DNA of 64,000 nucleotides. Origin: Chlorella sorokiniana (lineage: Eukaryota; Chlorophyta; Trebouxiophyceae; Chlorellales; Chlorellaceae). The stretch spans positions 3,329,001 through 3,393,000 of the forward strand of contig CP084619.1 of the NCBI GenBank assembly GCA_025917655.1, read 5' to 3'. The notes below the pieces were generated by a model that saw nothing but the letters and a program-made list of their open reading frames with translations, did no database searches and was not told the origin of the DNA. Both the position numbers and the translations under genes were made by a program. Positions 46,726-61,800 of the stretch are shown here, in pieces; positions within the stretch are counted from its first letter, which is position 1; every line of letters starts with the position of its first letter.

Positions 46726-48209
46726 ATGGTGCTTGGCAGCACCACCTTTTGGCCGGCTGGGGCTACCACCAGCGCCTCTTGTCCGAGCATGAGCGCTTTA
46801 GGGACTAGGTCGTTGGCTGTACCAAGCCAACGGTGCTGGTGGTGCCCCCGAGTGGGGCCCTGCCGCCGCCGCACCGCGCTCTTGAGGGTGAGCTCGTGGG
46901 CTCTCTTTGCCCTGTTGGGAGTGTACACAGGCGGCAGCATATCAATGAAACTGGGAAGCATTCATTGGTCGGTGAGCTGGTGAACTGACGGTCGGCGCTG
47001 TTAATGGCTTCCCTGCCTGTGCAGCCTGTGCGGGCTGCGCTGCTGGACCCGCCGCCCTTTGATCCCTCGAAGCTCAGCATCGAGTACTTACCGGGGGCGG
47101 GGCCCCTTAATCAGCTCCGGACGTCGCTACACTCTGACGCACAACGATGTTACCGGCAGCCTGCAGCTATCCATAGGTGCGCACCAAGAGTTTGGCGTGG
47201 CTGTTGCCGACCCTCCACTGCAGGAGGTCCCTCAAAGCGATGGTCCCCCGCCCCCCCTTCACCCCACAGGCCGTGACTACAACCAGCGCCAGCTGGATGG
47301 CTGGTACACGCGCATACTACGGGACGAAATTCTGGCGGAGTGGCGCGACACGCTGCCCCCAGGCCCCCGGCAGCGGCAGCGGCAGCTGCGCCCGCGCACT
47401 CCCATCGCTGCACGTCTACTGCCACGTCAGCGGGGAGGAGCTGTGGCCCGCGCCCCCAGCTCCGCTCCTTCATCTTCCAGCGGGAGATGGCGCTTGTGCT
47501 AGACACGATAGCGCACGCGGAGGCGGCTGCGCTGGCGGCGGCGCCCGCCCTGGCCGCCGCCCCCGTCTACGTGCACCTGCGCAGCGACGTGGCGGCCCTG
47601 GACCGCGTGGTGGAGTGGGGCCTGCTGGGGCGCCGCGACACCTGGCGCACCGCCCGCTCCTCCCTGCTGCGCTCTCTGCTGTCCTCTGTGCTGGGCACGC
47701 TGGACGAGGCAGAGGAGGCCGACGGCACAGATGGCAGCGCCGGCTCGTGGAGCCGTGCCGCCTTCTCGGACGCAGCACGCGACGGCAGGGAGAGCAGCGT
47801 CCCCTGGGATGGTGGCGACAGCGGTCTCGGCGCCATCGTGGTTGGTGCCGCACGACCCGAGCAACCGCAGCGCCAGCAGCAACGGCAGCAGTCGCCCGTG
47901 GCGTGCGACATCAGTTCAGCTGGGGAGGCGGCAGTGGCGGCTGTGCAGGCTCAGCCTGCCTCCCTTCCTGCCAGCAGCCAGCCAAGCACAGTGATAGCAG
48001 TTGCGGCGCCTGTCAGCAGCAGCGGCACTGGTTCCCCGGGCGGCGGGGCAGCCAGCGCGGTTGGTGCCGCCAACGGTGCCGTCAGTTTGATTGCAGATGC
48101 ACCAAGCTGGGTTGCTGCTGCGGAAGCAGCCAATGGACGGTCGCGTGCGCCTGCTGCTGTGGTGGCCGCGCCTTGTGCTCCTGCCACTTCTCGTGCACGG
48201 CAGCGATAG
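46726..48209 (+). CDS. SGR: STAY-GREEN Mg-dechelatase (chlorophyll a breakdown)
   Basis: SGR removes Mg2+ from chlorophyll a to give pheophytin a, the committed step of chlorophyll degradation, inside the chloroplast. Exon 1 (46726-46887) is a transit peptide ending RRRTALLR; it joins in phase to the exon at 47025 with ALLDPPPFDPSKLSIEYLPG. The core follows: RRYTLTHNDVTGSLQLSI, then QRQLDGWYTRILRDEILAEW, LHVYCHVSGEELWP, RSFIFQREMALVLDTIAHAE and VYVHLRSDVAALDRVVEWG. These match the family's YTLTHSD, LQGWY, RDEV-AEW, LHVHCHISG and F-EL-VVL motifs. Three one-base shifts are needed, at G5 47093-47097 and C runs near 47365 and 47457. The C-terminal ~170 residues are Ala/Ser/Gln-rich, and the Cys-rich motif of land-plant SGR is absent. 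Confidence 0.85.
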
Positions 48210-48551
48210 TGCATGGCAGGCTGCCTCCTGAGAAGAGCTATCCCCTCTTTGTCTTGCAACAAACGACCCCCACTGCACCCTCGGCACTGTAGCATACCTT
48301 TGCATTTGCCACTCAATCTTCTTGCTGCCTGCCAGCTGTCCTTGCAGCAGCAGCATGGCCCTTCCTGCCCGCCCTCCAGCACCAATTTTCACCGCCCTGG
48401 GCTCCTTTCGTTGCTCGCCTTGGAACACTTGCCCAGCTGCTTACCCTTGGCCGGCCCCCTGCATCAGCGCCGGCGCCGTTTGAGATTGGAGGCAAGCGCC
48501 TTAACTGTAAGCCTGTGTGCTGCGACGGTGATGTGCTGGCATAGTAACTCT
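48210..48551. other. Convergent intergenic region
   Basis: This is the 3' space of SGR (+) and the LAZ1-like gene (-). A plus-strand TGTAA lies near 48506-48510, ~300 bases past the SGR stop. Nothing else is recognised. Confidence 0.4.
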
Positions 48552-51560
<3,009 letters not shown>

Positions 51561-53321
51561 GAGCGATCCCTGCAGCCTTTTATCGCCTGTGAGGGGTTAG
51601 TGCGACTTGAGAACCTACCGCTCTGAACACTCTTCGCACTGGGATGACGGGCATTGTGTCCCGCCCTCCCAGCTCTTCAACAACTTGTCACGCGCTGGCA
51701 GGGTGACGAGCCTGCATCCCCACTGTTCCACGATGCTCAAACTACTCTGAAATGTGTATGATCGGGTGCAGGGGTGCCCAGGGGGCCTGCAGGCAAGACA
51801 AGAAGATGCCGACGTGGCAATTTGGCTTCTTTGCGAGCGTGTTGGCATCCCACTGCTCTCCTTTCAGTTCATGCAGGCTGTTGGACTGCATATCGCCCCT
51901 GAACGACGCACCAGCCGCAAGCAGGTTTGGCTGGGCTTCTGTGTGCGGCTGTAACCCTTGTTGGCAGAGCAAATGGTTTGATAGCAGCAGAAGTATAGCT
52001 TGATGGAGGCAAAGCCATGCTGGACCGCCGAAGGCGCTGGCAGCTGGTGTCATTTGGCGGCGGAGCCGTTGGCTTCCATAAGCCAGCCCAGCTGACCATT
52101 TGCTTCTTAATGTATGCAGGCTGTTGGTTGTTTTTCAGCCTGTGAATCATCCTGGCAGATCGTAGCAGCAGCAGCCTCAGGGGTACAATCTAAGCTGCTC
52201 CTCGCTGCCTCCACTGCCCTGGCAGCCGCTGGTCCCTGTGCGCAGCTGCGGTGTGGTACAGCAGGATCACCGTAATTGATTGTTTGGATTTGGAGCTGCT
52301 TGCGGGCTCCGTGTTGCAGCGGCCCTGGGGCCCAGCGTGACGCGTGGGCGTGTGCTAGCCTCGAGGGCAGCAGGCACCCGGCGCCCTCGTTCATTTTGTT
52401 GAATGGCTCCTTATCGCATGAGTGAGCGCCTCTGCTTGCCAATGTCTGATGGCGGTGCCATGGGGTCCTCCTTGCCTGGCAGCATCAAGGCATTGCTCAT
52501 GGCCTGTGTCTGCTGACTGGTGTCTGTCGTGCAGTGATCACTGGCTTTATCAAGTTGGGGCCACCAACTCCGGCAGATGCCGCTCATGCCATCAGTATGT
52601 TTGGGCTCGGTGGGGATTCAGTGCTGGTTCTACAACTCACCTGAAAGTCTGACGATCCGCTGGCGTCGATGTGGCATTGCGTTGTTGACTTGTGCAGTAC
52701 TTGGGTTTGGCTGCCATTGACATCACACACAACGAGTTCCCTCTGAGGGTTTTTATCCCTTGGGCAAGCTGTGGTAGAGCGTGTCTCACTCATGTGGATG
52801 CACAGCTTAAAGCGGTGGGTTGGCATGGGACGCCGGGCGCAAAGTCCCAGCTCAATTGTTTTTTCATGGCTGCACATGTTTCCATCACAGTGTCTGCGCG
52901 AAACGGCCACGTAAAGCAGCTGCAGCACATCTTGCAGCAGCATGGGTGGCTGACGATGTTGATGTCTGATGTTTGCAATCGTTGCAGACGGTTATTGCTC
53001 GTGACACTTCTCTTGCGGATTTTGCAAGCCCCAGCTGAGAATTCCACTACCACCATTGCTCTGATCGTACAATGTGTCGGAATCTCATCGATTTGGGCCT
53101 GATAATGGCCATAGCGCCGCTGCGACAGGTCAGCTGCGGTGCTATTGCATGCTAACAACTAGCACAAACCATGCCTACAGAGTCTGGCGACCTAGACTTC
53201 GCATTACGAGCTTACAAGATAAGGTTTAGCCAGAGGAGCAGCAGTGAGGCGGCCAGCCTCATGAAAGAAGCCTTAACATCCGGCCTTTCATAGCGCAGCT
53301 CGTAACGGGCGCCATCGCAGC
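51561..53321. other. 1.8 kb region without a recognisable gene
   Basis: This is the longest gene-free interval in the window, between divergent starts. GC is lower than in neighbouring exons and codon-like periodicity is weak. Plus-strand frame 52692-53102 is open for 136 codons but has no ATG at its start and no recognised motif. I looked for tRNA-like structure, terminal repeats and transposase fragments and saw none. It could be promoter and leader sequence for the two flanking genes, or a non-coding RNA locus. Confidence 0.5.
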
Positions 53322-56293
53322 ATGCAGTCCCTTGGGGGTTCGCCGAGGCATTACAAGCGCGTTGCGCAGCGCCAGCTGTCGATCGCATTCTTGTTCGGTG
53401 TTTCCCTCACAGTGCTGTGCACAGCCTGGTTCAGGAGCCCAGGTGAGCATATTCGTGGTAGTGTGATCATGGGAACACGCAATGTGGTTGCCTGTCCTGG
53501 GGTTTTGAGAAGGACTGGCGGGCCGCCACCCAACACCTGCTTACTGCTATTGCTGCAACTACATCGGTGCTGATCAATTTTGCGGTGAACTTCCGTTTTG
53601 CAGAATGGAATATGGCTTTGCAGCAGACGCCTTCGCTTGGGCCTATTGCGCAGGTTAAGATTGGCTTGCGCTGCTGTGGAGTGGCGATGCTGGCATGTGA
53701 CGGCTGGTTACCCACATTTGCTGCATAACAGGGCTCGAGAACTCAAAAGCTTTTCGAAACTGTCCTTGCAGTGGCATGAACCGCCCTTGATGCCTTGGAA
53801 ACCGTTGTTGAATGCTCCACAGCTGCGGCGGGGCTTGTCATTCTACGGCAGTGGTGCGCGCATTGAGCATGTGGCTGCCAAGCTGCTTGCGGGGGAGCCC
53901 ATCGTGGCTGTAACACTGGGAGGGAGCGTCACCCGAGGCTCCGGTGCCAGCGACAGCAGCAAGAACTACCCTTCAAGATTCTTTGACTTCATACGCGCGA
54001 CGTTCCCTCACAAGTGAGTTCGTAGTGCGCGGCGAAGTACGTGTGTGGCGCAGCACTCATCTTTCCACTGTGGCGTGCAGGGACCACGTTTTGCTCAACA
54101 AGGGGATTGGGGGCACAACCAGCGGCATTTTCTCCGTCTGCGCCGAAGCACTGGTGCCCCCGGTGAGGCTCTGCTGCCTGGGCTACGGCTGTGTGCTGCT
54201 GTCGCTCACTTGAGCGGCGATCTGGTGCAGAACGCCGACCTCCTCGTCCTCGACTTCACGTTCAACGAGGCGCCAGACCTGCCCTACACCTCGCCCAGCC
54301 GCCGCGGCTTTGAGCAGCTGCTGCGCAAGCTGCTGCGCCTGCCCAACTCCCCCGCCGTCGTGCTGCTTCACCACTACGCCTGGTACTTTGCATTCGGTGA
54401 CGGCGTGGGTGCAGGCCTGTTCTACCGCCAGGCGGAGGAGCAGCTGGGTACGCTGGCGCAGGTGGGCGCCCAGGGAGGGGGAGCGGGGCAGCAGCAGTGC
54501 AGGGTTCGCAGGCCAGCAGCAGCTTGCAGCCGGGCGGCGACCTGCGAGCCAGTAGCGACCAGGGGCGGTGACCAGCCCCTGGTGAGCGGGGCCATCTGCT
54601 GCGCCCACGTGTCCTTCTGTACCGCTGCAGTACTATGACATTCCAAGCCCCTCAGTGCGCAACGCCCTCTACTCCAGCATGCGGGCAGACGAGGAGCCGT
54701 ACCGGGTGCGTGGGCGCCGCCGCCTGTGCCATGCAGACCTGCCAGCCGACCGGGCCCCCACATCTGACTGAGGGGCCCGTGCCTCTCTCCCACCCCCTCC
54801 TCTGCAGGTCTCACGCGTGCACACCGGCGGCAAGCTGGACTCGCGGGAGCGGCCCATCCGTGCTGCGGGGCCGAAGATCCGGGACAAGTATTTCTACCAC
54901 GACAACATCCACCCCTCGGGTGGGTGTGCCAGCAGGAGGCCGGGTGGCCCTGGACACGCTGCCCATGAGCAGCAGCGGCCCAGGCCAGGCTTGACGCTGG
55001 GGCCGCCGCCGCCTGCTTGGTGGAGCCGCCACAGCAGCCCTCCGACCAGCTTGCTCACATCTCGCAGACACGGGGCACCAAGTCATGGCTGAGCTGCTGG
55101 CGGGGTGGTGCTCACCGCGCGCGCGGTCGGTGGCGGCGCCCTCGCGGGTCCTGCGCACCTGCAGGGCAGCCAGCTGGCGAGGGCCGCGGCAGAGCACCTG
55201 GCGGCTTCAAACGCCAGCTTTGAGCTGCCGCCGCCCATGATCCCCGGGAACGTGGAGAACCCGACCACCCTGTGCGCGATGCAGGCGAGCAGCTGGGGGC
55301 AGATGGTAGCGTGCACGCTGCGCCCACCAACGTCACGCAGCGGAGGGCGTGTGCTTCTCTCGGCCTTGCACACGTGTCTGCCTGACGCCAAGCATCGATC
55401 CTTCTCTTCACGATGCAGGAAGGCTTCAAGCCCATGGCCTCCAAGCTGCGGGGTTTCGGCTACCGAGCTGAGAAGCCCGGCGCCCCCACCTTTGTGGAGC
55501 AGAAGTGGGGCTACTCGGGGACCGTGCCGGTGAGAGGGCGCAGGCAGCGCGCAGCAAGGCTAGCGGAGGTTGGGCAGGGGGCCTGGAGAGTCTGTGCCAG
55601 AAGAGCCGACGGGTCGCGGCACGCCGCCCTTCCGCATATCACACCACACCACCCCCAGCCGGCAATCGACTCGATGCCGCCGTCCAAGAGTGCGCCCTGG
55701 CCCCCCTGGCTGCGCAGGCGATTGGATGGAGCTGACTGTGAGCACCCAGGAGGGGCCCGGCTCCCACGGGAGGCCACCCTGCACCTTGGCTACCTGCGCA
55801 GCTACCAGGGCATGGGGCTGGCGGAGGTGCAGTGCCGGTCCGGCTGCCGCTGCAAGCGCAGCCGAGTGGATGGGCTGTGGCAGGCGCGCGTGTCGCTCAT
55901 GCAGATGCACAGCTTCGCGGTGGGTGGGTGGGTGGGGCGCGCTGGGCTTGCACGCCGGGAGGGTCGTGTGTGGAGGTTGCCTGGGCGTCGCCCGGGCAAG
56001 GAGCTTCGGCCCGCTTCGCTTGCGTCACGCCCTGCCCCTGGCCCGGCTGCCTCTCGTCCACCCTGCTGGCCCCTTTCCTCCTCGCCCCGCCTGCCCGGCC
56101 GCCAGGTCAGCCAGCACCCCGAGTGCGTCATCCGGGTGACCATCGTGGAGCGGGGGTGACACGCCCGGCGGGGCAGACCCCCGGCGCGGGCCACCGCTTC
56201 CAGGTCAATGCGATCATGGTCGCCCACACCCCGCTGGTGCTCTCGACGTACTTCCAGCAGGCGGAGGACGCGCTCAGCGCCATGGCTTCCTAG
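53322..56293 (+). CDS. Type II membrane SGNH hydrolase-like protein, copy 2
   Basis: The ATG at 53322 gives a basic tail and one span (LSIAFLFGVSLTVLCTAWF), then an intron. The lumenal domain keeps all four SGNH signatures: block I LAGEPIVAVTLGGSVTRGSG, block II NKGIGGTTSG, block III LVLDFTFNEAPD and block V DNIHPSDTGHQ (Asp-x-x-His). Other marks are RRGFEQLLRKLLRLP, VVLLHHYAWYF and YYDIPSPSVRNALYSSM. The C-terminal domain has PPPMIPGNVENPTTLCAM, VEQKWGYSG, LGYLRSYQGMGLAEVQC, GCRCKRSRVDGLWQARVSL, MHSFAVSQHPECVIRVTIVE and FQVNAIMVAH, which also define copy 1. The stop is at 56291-56293, reached after a one-base change at G5 56152-56156. Type II anchoring plus GGS and DxxH recalls Golgi polysaccharide O-acetyltransferases as well as esterases; sequence alone does not decide. 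Confidence 0.75.
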
Positions 56294-56739
56294 TGCCGCC
56301 CCCGGCCCAGCGCACCCTCTGGGCAGCTGCGGCTGAAGGCTCTCCATCCCCGGCACTCTAGGTGTGGCCAGCCGAGCACGCAGCCACGCCGTGCAGAGCT
56401 GCTGTCGCTGCATGCAGAAGGGCGCTATTACATCTTGTATAGGCAGGCAGGTCCAGGCAGCTGAGCAGACGCCGGCGCAAAGACTTCCCGACCCTTTTTG
56501 ACGCTAGGAAGTCCTCCAATTGCTTCTCAACATTCCCCCAGAACGCTGCCTGAATTTTATCTACCATTGATTCCTGGCTGTATTGATGACTGCTGCTGCA
56601 AACAATCTTGCGCATGACAGCCAGTGGCAGGGCAGTTTCCACAGCGCCAGGCAGCGTGACGATGGAAGAAAGCGGAGGAAAAAATGTGAGGGGGTTGTGC
56701 CCCCTTCCATGTTCACCTTTTCGCGTTCTTGGTCCCACC
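56294..56739. other. Intergenic region before the MBL-fold gene
   Basis: This holds the 3' region of SGNH copy 2 and the promoter/leader of the next plus-strand gene. A minus-strand open frame across 56358-56879 overlaps the next gene's first exon and has no family feature, so I treat it as chance. Confidence 0.4.
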
Positions 56740-58666
56740 ATGGTCTCCTCCGACCGTTCCAAGGTCCTGGCAATCGCTGGCCTGGGCCCTGCCCTGCTCC
56801 TGGGCATCCTGCTGCTGTGGCAGTTCCGAAGCTCGTCCTGCTCCTTCCGAGAGGCTGCACCCAACGTCTTTGTCTGCAAACAGAGGCTGGCAGGCTACGA
56901 GGTGCAGCCTGTGCTGCTGCGGGTGCAGGCGAAGGAGGGCATCTGGCCGCTGCGCCGCCTGGTAAGCGGACCATCCCCACAGCAACATGTCTGGATCCTG
57001 TACTGAAGCTCGCCCTTATGCTTGTACCCAACAGGTGGACCACTGGGTGTTGGTCGATGCAGGTGTCCCCAACACGCTCCTGTTTGGCGCCCACGGCAGC
57101 AGCCTCTCCAGGGCGGTGCAGGCCAAGCTGCGCCCCACCAAGCGAGGCGAGGCCCCCGCCCAACTGGACCTGATCATAGGCAAGCAATGGTTGTGCCGAG
57201 CCGGTGCCTGATCCAGGCAAGCATGACGTGCGAATTGCACATGCAGTGACGCATGCCCACGGGATCGGAGCGCTGCCCAGCCTCCTGGAGCGCTACCCAG
57301 GCGCCAAGGTGAAGGGGAGGGGGCCGGTGGGGCGGCGGCGGCGCACAGCTGCCACCTCATGTGCACTGCTGAACCCAGAACAAAGCTGCATCCCCCTGTT
57401 TATACCACCCAGGTGGCCGCGCATTCCTACGAGCTTCCATTCCTCGTGGGCAGCCCCCGCTGGCAGCCGACCAAGCGCTGCGGGCGACCCTGAGCACCAG
57501 GCTGGCTGGCGCAGCCGGGTGCGATGCACCGCCTTCTAGCTGTATGCTGACCAGGAGGAAAACCAACTGCATACCACATGAGCCAACACCCGGTGCCCTG
57601 CAGGCTGCTGCCAAGCCTGGGGCAGGGCATCGCCCCTGGCCGGGTGGTGGAGCTGCGTGGGCAGGGCGGCGACCTGGCAGACACAGCCAGGGCGGCTGGG
57701 GGGCATGCCAAGGCAGCCCTGCGCTGGCTGCCTCGCGGCGTGCTGAGGTGAGTGGGTTTTGTGTGTGTGTGTGTGTGGGGGGCCGGGGCCGCGGTGGGGC
57801 GGCACAGCAAGGCGTAGCTCGATGGCAGAGGGGAGCCATGCAGGCAGGTAGTCGTCAAGGGGAGCGTCCCTTTGTCGCCGTTCCCTGCAGGTTTGTCTGG
57901 GTGGGCACCCACACACCTGGCTCCCTGGCCGTCATCCACGCCCGAGGTGAGCCCCGGAGCACACACAAGCTTCGGATTGCCCTGCAGCGGTGCTGACTGC
58001 TCTCCGGTTGCTGATCTGAGTGTGACTGCAGCGGGACGCTGCTGCCTGGCGACTTGCTGGCGCCCGCTGGAGCTGGCTGGGCGGCCTTTCGCTGTCTGTC
58101 GCCCCGGTGGCCAACTCCAGCTACGCTGCCCAGCAGGCGGCGGCAAAGGCGCTCGTCATGAACGTGAGCGGCGAGCGGCGCAGCGCACGCAGATTCCTGG
58201 AGCCCTGCCTGGTCCCTTGTCCCGAGGATGATGAGACCACTGTCGAGCACCCCCCGTTGCTGCCTGCACAGGGCACCCTGGAGTGGAGCTGGCTGCTGCC
58301 CCTGCACGGCGGCAACTTCAGCAGGGAGCGCGCGCAGGAGCTGGTCGCCACCTGGCCCAACAGCGCAGCTGGGCGGCAGGGGGCGGCCAGAGAGGCGGGC
58401 GCCCGCCGCACCAGCACAGATCAGGTGAGGGGGCGGTTTTGGGGTGCACCCCAGCGACGAGGCACAGGCACGTGCGCAGGTGGGATGCTGTTGCTAAGCG
58501 AGCAACTGCCGCTGCCGCCGCCGCAGGCCGCGCGTGCCAGCAGCGACCAGCACGACACCGCTGCCGCCGGGCTGGGGCTGTCCGCTGGAGGGAGCATTAC
58601 CGGCGTGAAAGCGGCGGAACCCCGGGGGAGCGTGGATGGCAGGGGGGCCAGGGCAGCGAGTTGTGA
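56740..58666 (+). CDS. Membrane-anchored metallo-beta-lactamase-fold protein with altered metal site
   Basis: The ATG at 56740 gives one N-terminal span (VLAIAGLGPALLLGILLLWQ). Next come FVCKQRLAGYEVQPVLLRVQ, DHWVLVDAGVPNTLLFGAHG, then LDLII joined to VTHAHGIGALPSLLERYPGA across an intron with a GC donor (57180-57246). A normal MBL signature is HxHxDH; here Asp-His is missing (THAHG then IGAL). Later ligands look kept: VGTHTPGSLAVIHA (third His) and LLPGDLLAP (bridging Asp). After a shift at C4 58102-58105 comes ANSSYAAQQAAAKALVMN; then TLEWSWLLPLHGGNFSRERA, a typical C-terminal helix of the fold. The end is uncertain: stop at 58664-58666 in the likely frame. Loss of Asp-His would leave only one metal site or none, so activity is doubtful. 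The substrate is unknown. Confidence 0.65.
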
Positions 58667-58867
58667 GGTGCAGCGGCAAGTGCACAGGCGCCTACAGCCA
58701 AAGTCGTCATTGGCTGAGCCGAGACCTGCCCCTGGCTGCACGTTTGCGCTGAGCCCAACGTTGTATTGTCAGTTGCCACAATGCGGCGCAGCAGCACAAC
58801 ACGGCATGCCAGGATTGCGGCGCGGCTGGTTGAGGCTCACACCCTATTGCACCGCTTGTCGGCTGCC

Positions 58868-61800
58868 CTATGCTGGCGCATCCTTCTGCGCGTCCAGCAG
58901 CGCCTGCCGCCGCTGGAAGGCCTCCCGCTTCAGGGGCATGATGCGGTCGGAGCGGTCCGGGTCGGATACGATGCGGGTGCACAGCTGCAGGGCAGGCAGG
59001 GCCCACGGCCGGGAGCGATGGCGGTACGTCGGCAGCAGGCACAGGCTGCGTGCGCGTGTGCGCTGACCGCAGGGTCGCCACCCGCATCAGTGCCGCCACA
59101 TGCGCTGCCTTTGCGCTGCCTTTGGAAAGGTGAGGAGAATGCGCCGGCACCACGCAGCCACGCAGCCCCAGCCCACCCTCCAGTCTCACCTCGATCAGCC
59201 GCTCGGTGGCGTCCGGCTCACGCGCCGCCAGCGCGCGCATGTACTTGAACATGGCGGGGGTCTTGGGCACCCTGCGGGGTGGCCACAGCAGGGTCCGGCG
59301 GCGGCTGTGAGGCACCCTTCCTGCCAGGCGCAGGCACCCCATTCTGAGCAGTGGAGGGGAGGTGCGCGGCGGGGAGCCATCCGCCGTCGCGGCCGCGATT
59401 CCCTCCAGCCACTGGGCGCTTGCGGGAGCAGCCAGCAGGGGCGCCCACCTCTGCGTGGCGCGCATGTTGTCGTACACGCGGTGGGCCAGGGAGAGGTCGG
59501 CGACGTCGCGCCGCACCGCCAGCACCAGCACCTCGCTGCCGTTCTCCACATCCACAAACAGGCCTGCGCGTGGGCGGGCAGGGGTTGGGGGCGGGTGGGC
59601 GTGGGCGGGGCATGCTGCACAGCACGCTGCTGCGAGGCACAGCGAAGCAGCTTTGCTGCCAGGCGGGCAGCAGCAGCAGCAGTCCCAGCAGCAGCAGCAG
59701 TGGAGGGTGGGCTGTGAGCCCCAGCCCCATGCCCCACCCTGGCGGTCGAATGCGTCCAGCACTGCATGGGCCACCGCCATCGCGTCCTCAACACCCGCAG
59801 CCTGCAGCAGGCGGCAAGAAGTTTAGCTGCATCTCCCCCTTGCCCCGCGGGGACCCCCCTCAGCAGCAGGGCCTGCCATCCGCGGCGCCGCGTCCCTTCA
59901 GCAGCAGCAGCAGCCACGCCTGATGTTGGGTCCTAGTGATGCCTGTGCCCGCTTCCCCGTACCCTCCCACCCCCATTACCACCACACACGCAAACAGGAA
60001 CGTCCCCTCCGCAATCCTGCCCCCAGGCCCCCCACCTGCAGGTCCAGCGCCGCCTTGAGCATGGTGTAGGTGATGGCTGGCCCCCACACCACCCCCTGTC
60101 CAGCACCTCCTGGAACAGGTGCAGCGCCTCGTACCAGGCATCCAGGTTGAGGTGGGAGCGGAAGACGCGGAAGCGCAGGCGCGAGCGCGCACGCGACGCC
60201 GCACGCTCCCGCAGCACGCGGCGCAGCTTGGCCAGCGACTGGCCCTGGTAGGGCGGGCGCTTGCCCGGCCGTTGCGCATCCCAGGCTGGCACGCTGGGCT
60301 CTGCGCCCAGCAGCGCCTGCTCGCTGGCGCCGCCCCCCCCAGCTCACGCAGCGCTGCCGGCTGCGCCTCCTCCTCCTCGTCCTCCTCCTCCTCCTCCCCC
60401 TCCCCCTCCTCCTCCTCCTCCTCGCTGCCCTCAGCCTGTTGCCTCGCCGCCGCCGCCGCCGCGCGCCGCTGCTCGTGCGCCGCCTCTGCCGCCGCCAGCG
60501 CCGCCGCCAGCCGGGGTCCTCCTCCAGCACCGCCTCCATGTCCTCCCTCAGCTCCACGCCGCGCAGCTGCTCGTTCAGCAGCGCCGCTGGAAGAGGGAGG
60601 GATGGGGGGGCATGACCATGAGATTGGGGTGTTGATGGCTGGGGAGCCGTGGATGTGCTGGCCCTGTGCCCAGCTGGTGAGGGGCCTCCGCCACAGCGCG
60701 CCTGCACCTCCACTCACCAGCCTGCCCCGCGCGCCCCCTCCCCCGGCCACCCCCATCCCGTGCCAGGCTCACTCAGCGCCTCCGAGCCGGGCTGCTTGTC
60801 CCTGCCCAACGCCTGCGCCAGATGGCAGCGAATCATGTTGCCCAGGGTGGCGCTGTTGGGCTGCAGCCCGTCCTCCCCACACGAGCATACAGCCACTTGG
60901 CCGACTCGTGGTGCCTGGCCAGGGGGAGAGAGGCGGGTGGTTTTTGTGTGTGGGTGGAAGACGGACGGGGGTGCGTGGAGGGGCGGGGGAGTCGCCTGGT
61001 AGAGAGCAGACTGCAGGGGCATCCTTCGCACTGCCACACACACTATGCGTCGGCCAGAGCTGACCTGGCCCCCGGCCCCCCTCACCCCATCTCCACCAGC
61101 GAGTTCAGTGCGGCGTTGTAGACCACCAGCATCGCTGAGTAGGAGTCGGCGTTGCGCGGCTCAAAGCGCGGGGCCAGCGCCGCCGCCTGCGCCGCCGCCA
61201 GGTACGGGTCCTCCTGGGCTGCGGCGGCCAGCTCATCCACCTGCCGCCGCTCCTGCTTGTACTGCTCCACCAACGACAGCACCTGCTGCTCGGCGTCTGG
61301 GGGCAGCGCGCGCTGCAGGCAGGGAGGGGGCGTGGGTGTGGCTGTGTGAGGGCGGGGGGCCAGCAGCAGCATCGGAAAAGCTGGAGGGGAAGAGGGGGGA
61401 GTGGGCGCGTGCGGGCTCGTGCGGGCAGCGTCAGTGTATGTGTGTGTAACCCAGGTTTCTTATTGTTGGGTGGACAGAGGCGGGATGAGAGCAGCCAGCG
61501 AGGAGGGAAGGGCATCAGCAGTCTCGTATGCTCAGTTGGGCGGCGTGCCCTCCTGTGCACCACAGAGCGGTGGTGAGGTGACGTGCCGCTGTCGCACCCC
61601 AGCACCCCCTCCCCCACCTGCGCCATGTGCCTGAAGCAGTTGAGTATGCCGGCGTACACAAACTCGTTTCCGCGGTGGCCCAGCTCTAGCAGCTCCTCAA
61701 ACGCCTCGCGGCACCGCTCCAGCTTGCCCGACTCTGCAGCGACGGTGGAGGGGGGTCGAGGGGGCAGCAGGTGGGGACTGCGGCAGGACAAGCCGTCCCA

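Noticed and set aside
52692-53102. 136-codon plus-strand frame as a gene
   Set aside because: It has no ATG at the start, no family motif and no plausible splice partners.
56358-56879. Minus-strand frame overlapping the first MBL-gene exon
   Set aside because: It overlaps a supported signal-anchor exon on the other strand and has no recognisable features.
59860-60756. Antisense and alternate-frame long open frames over GC-rich exons
   Set aside because: At this GC content stop codons are rare in several frames; only frames with family motifs and sensible splice sites were kept.
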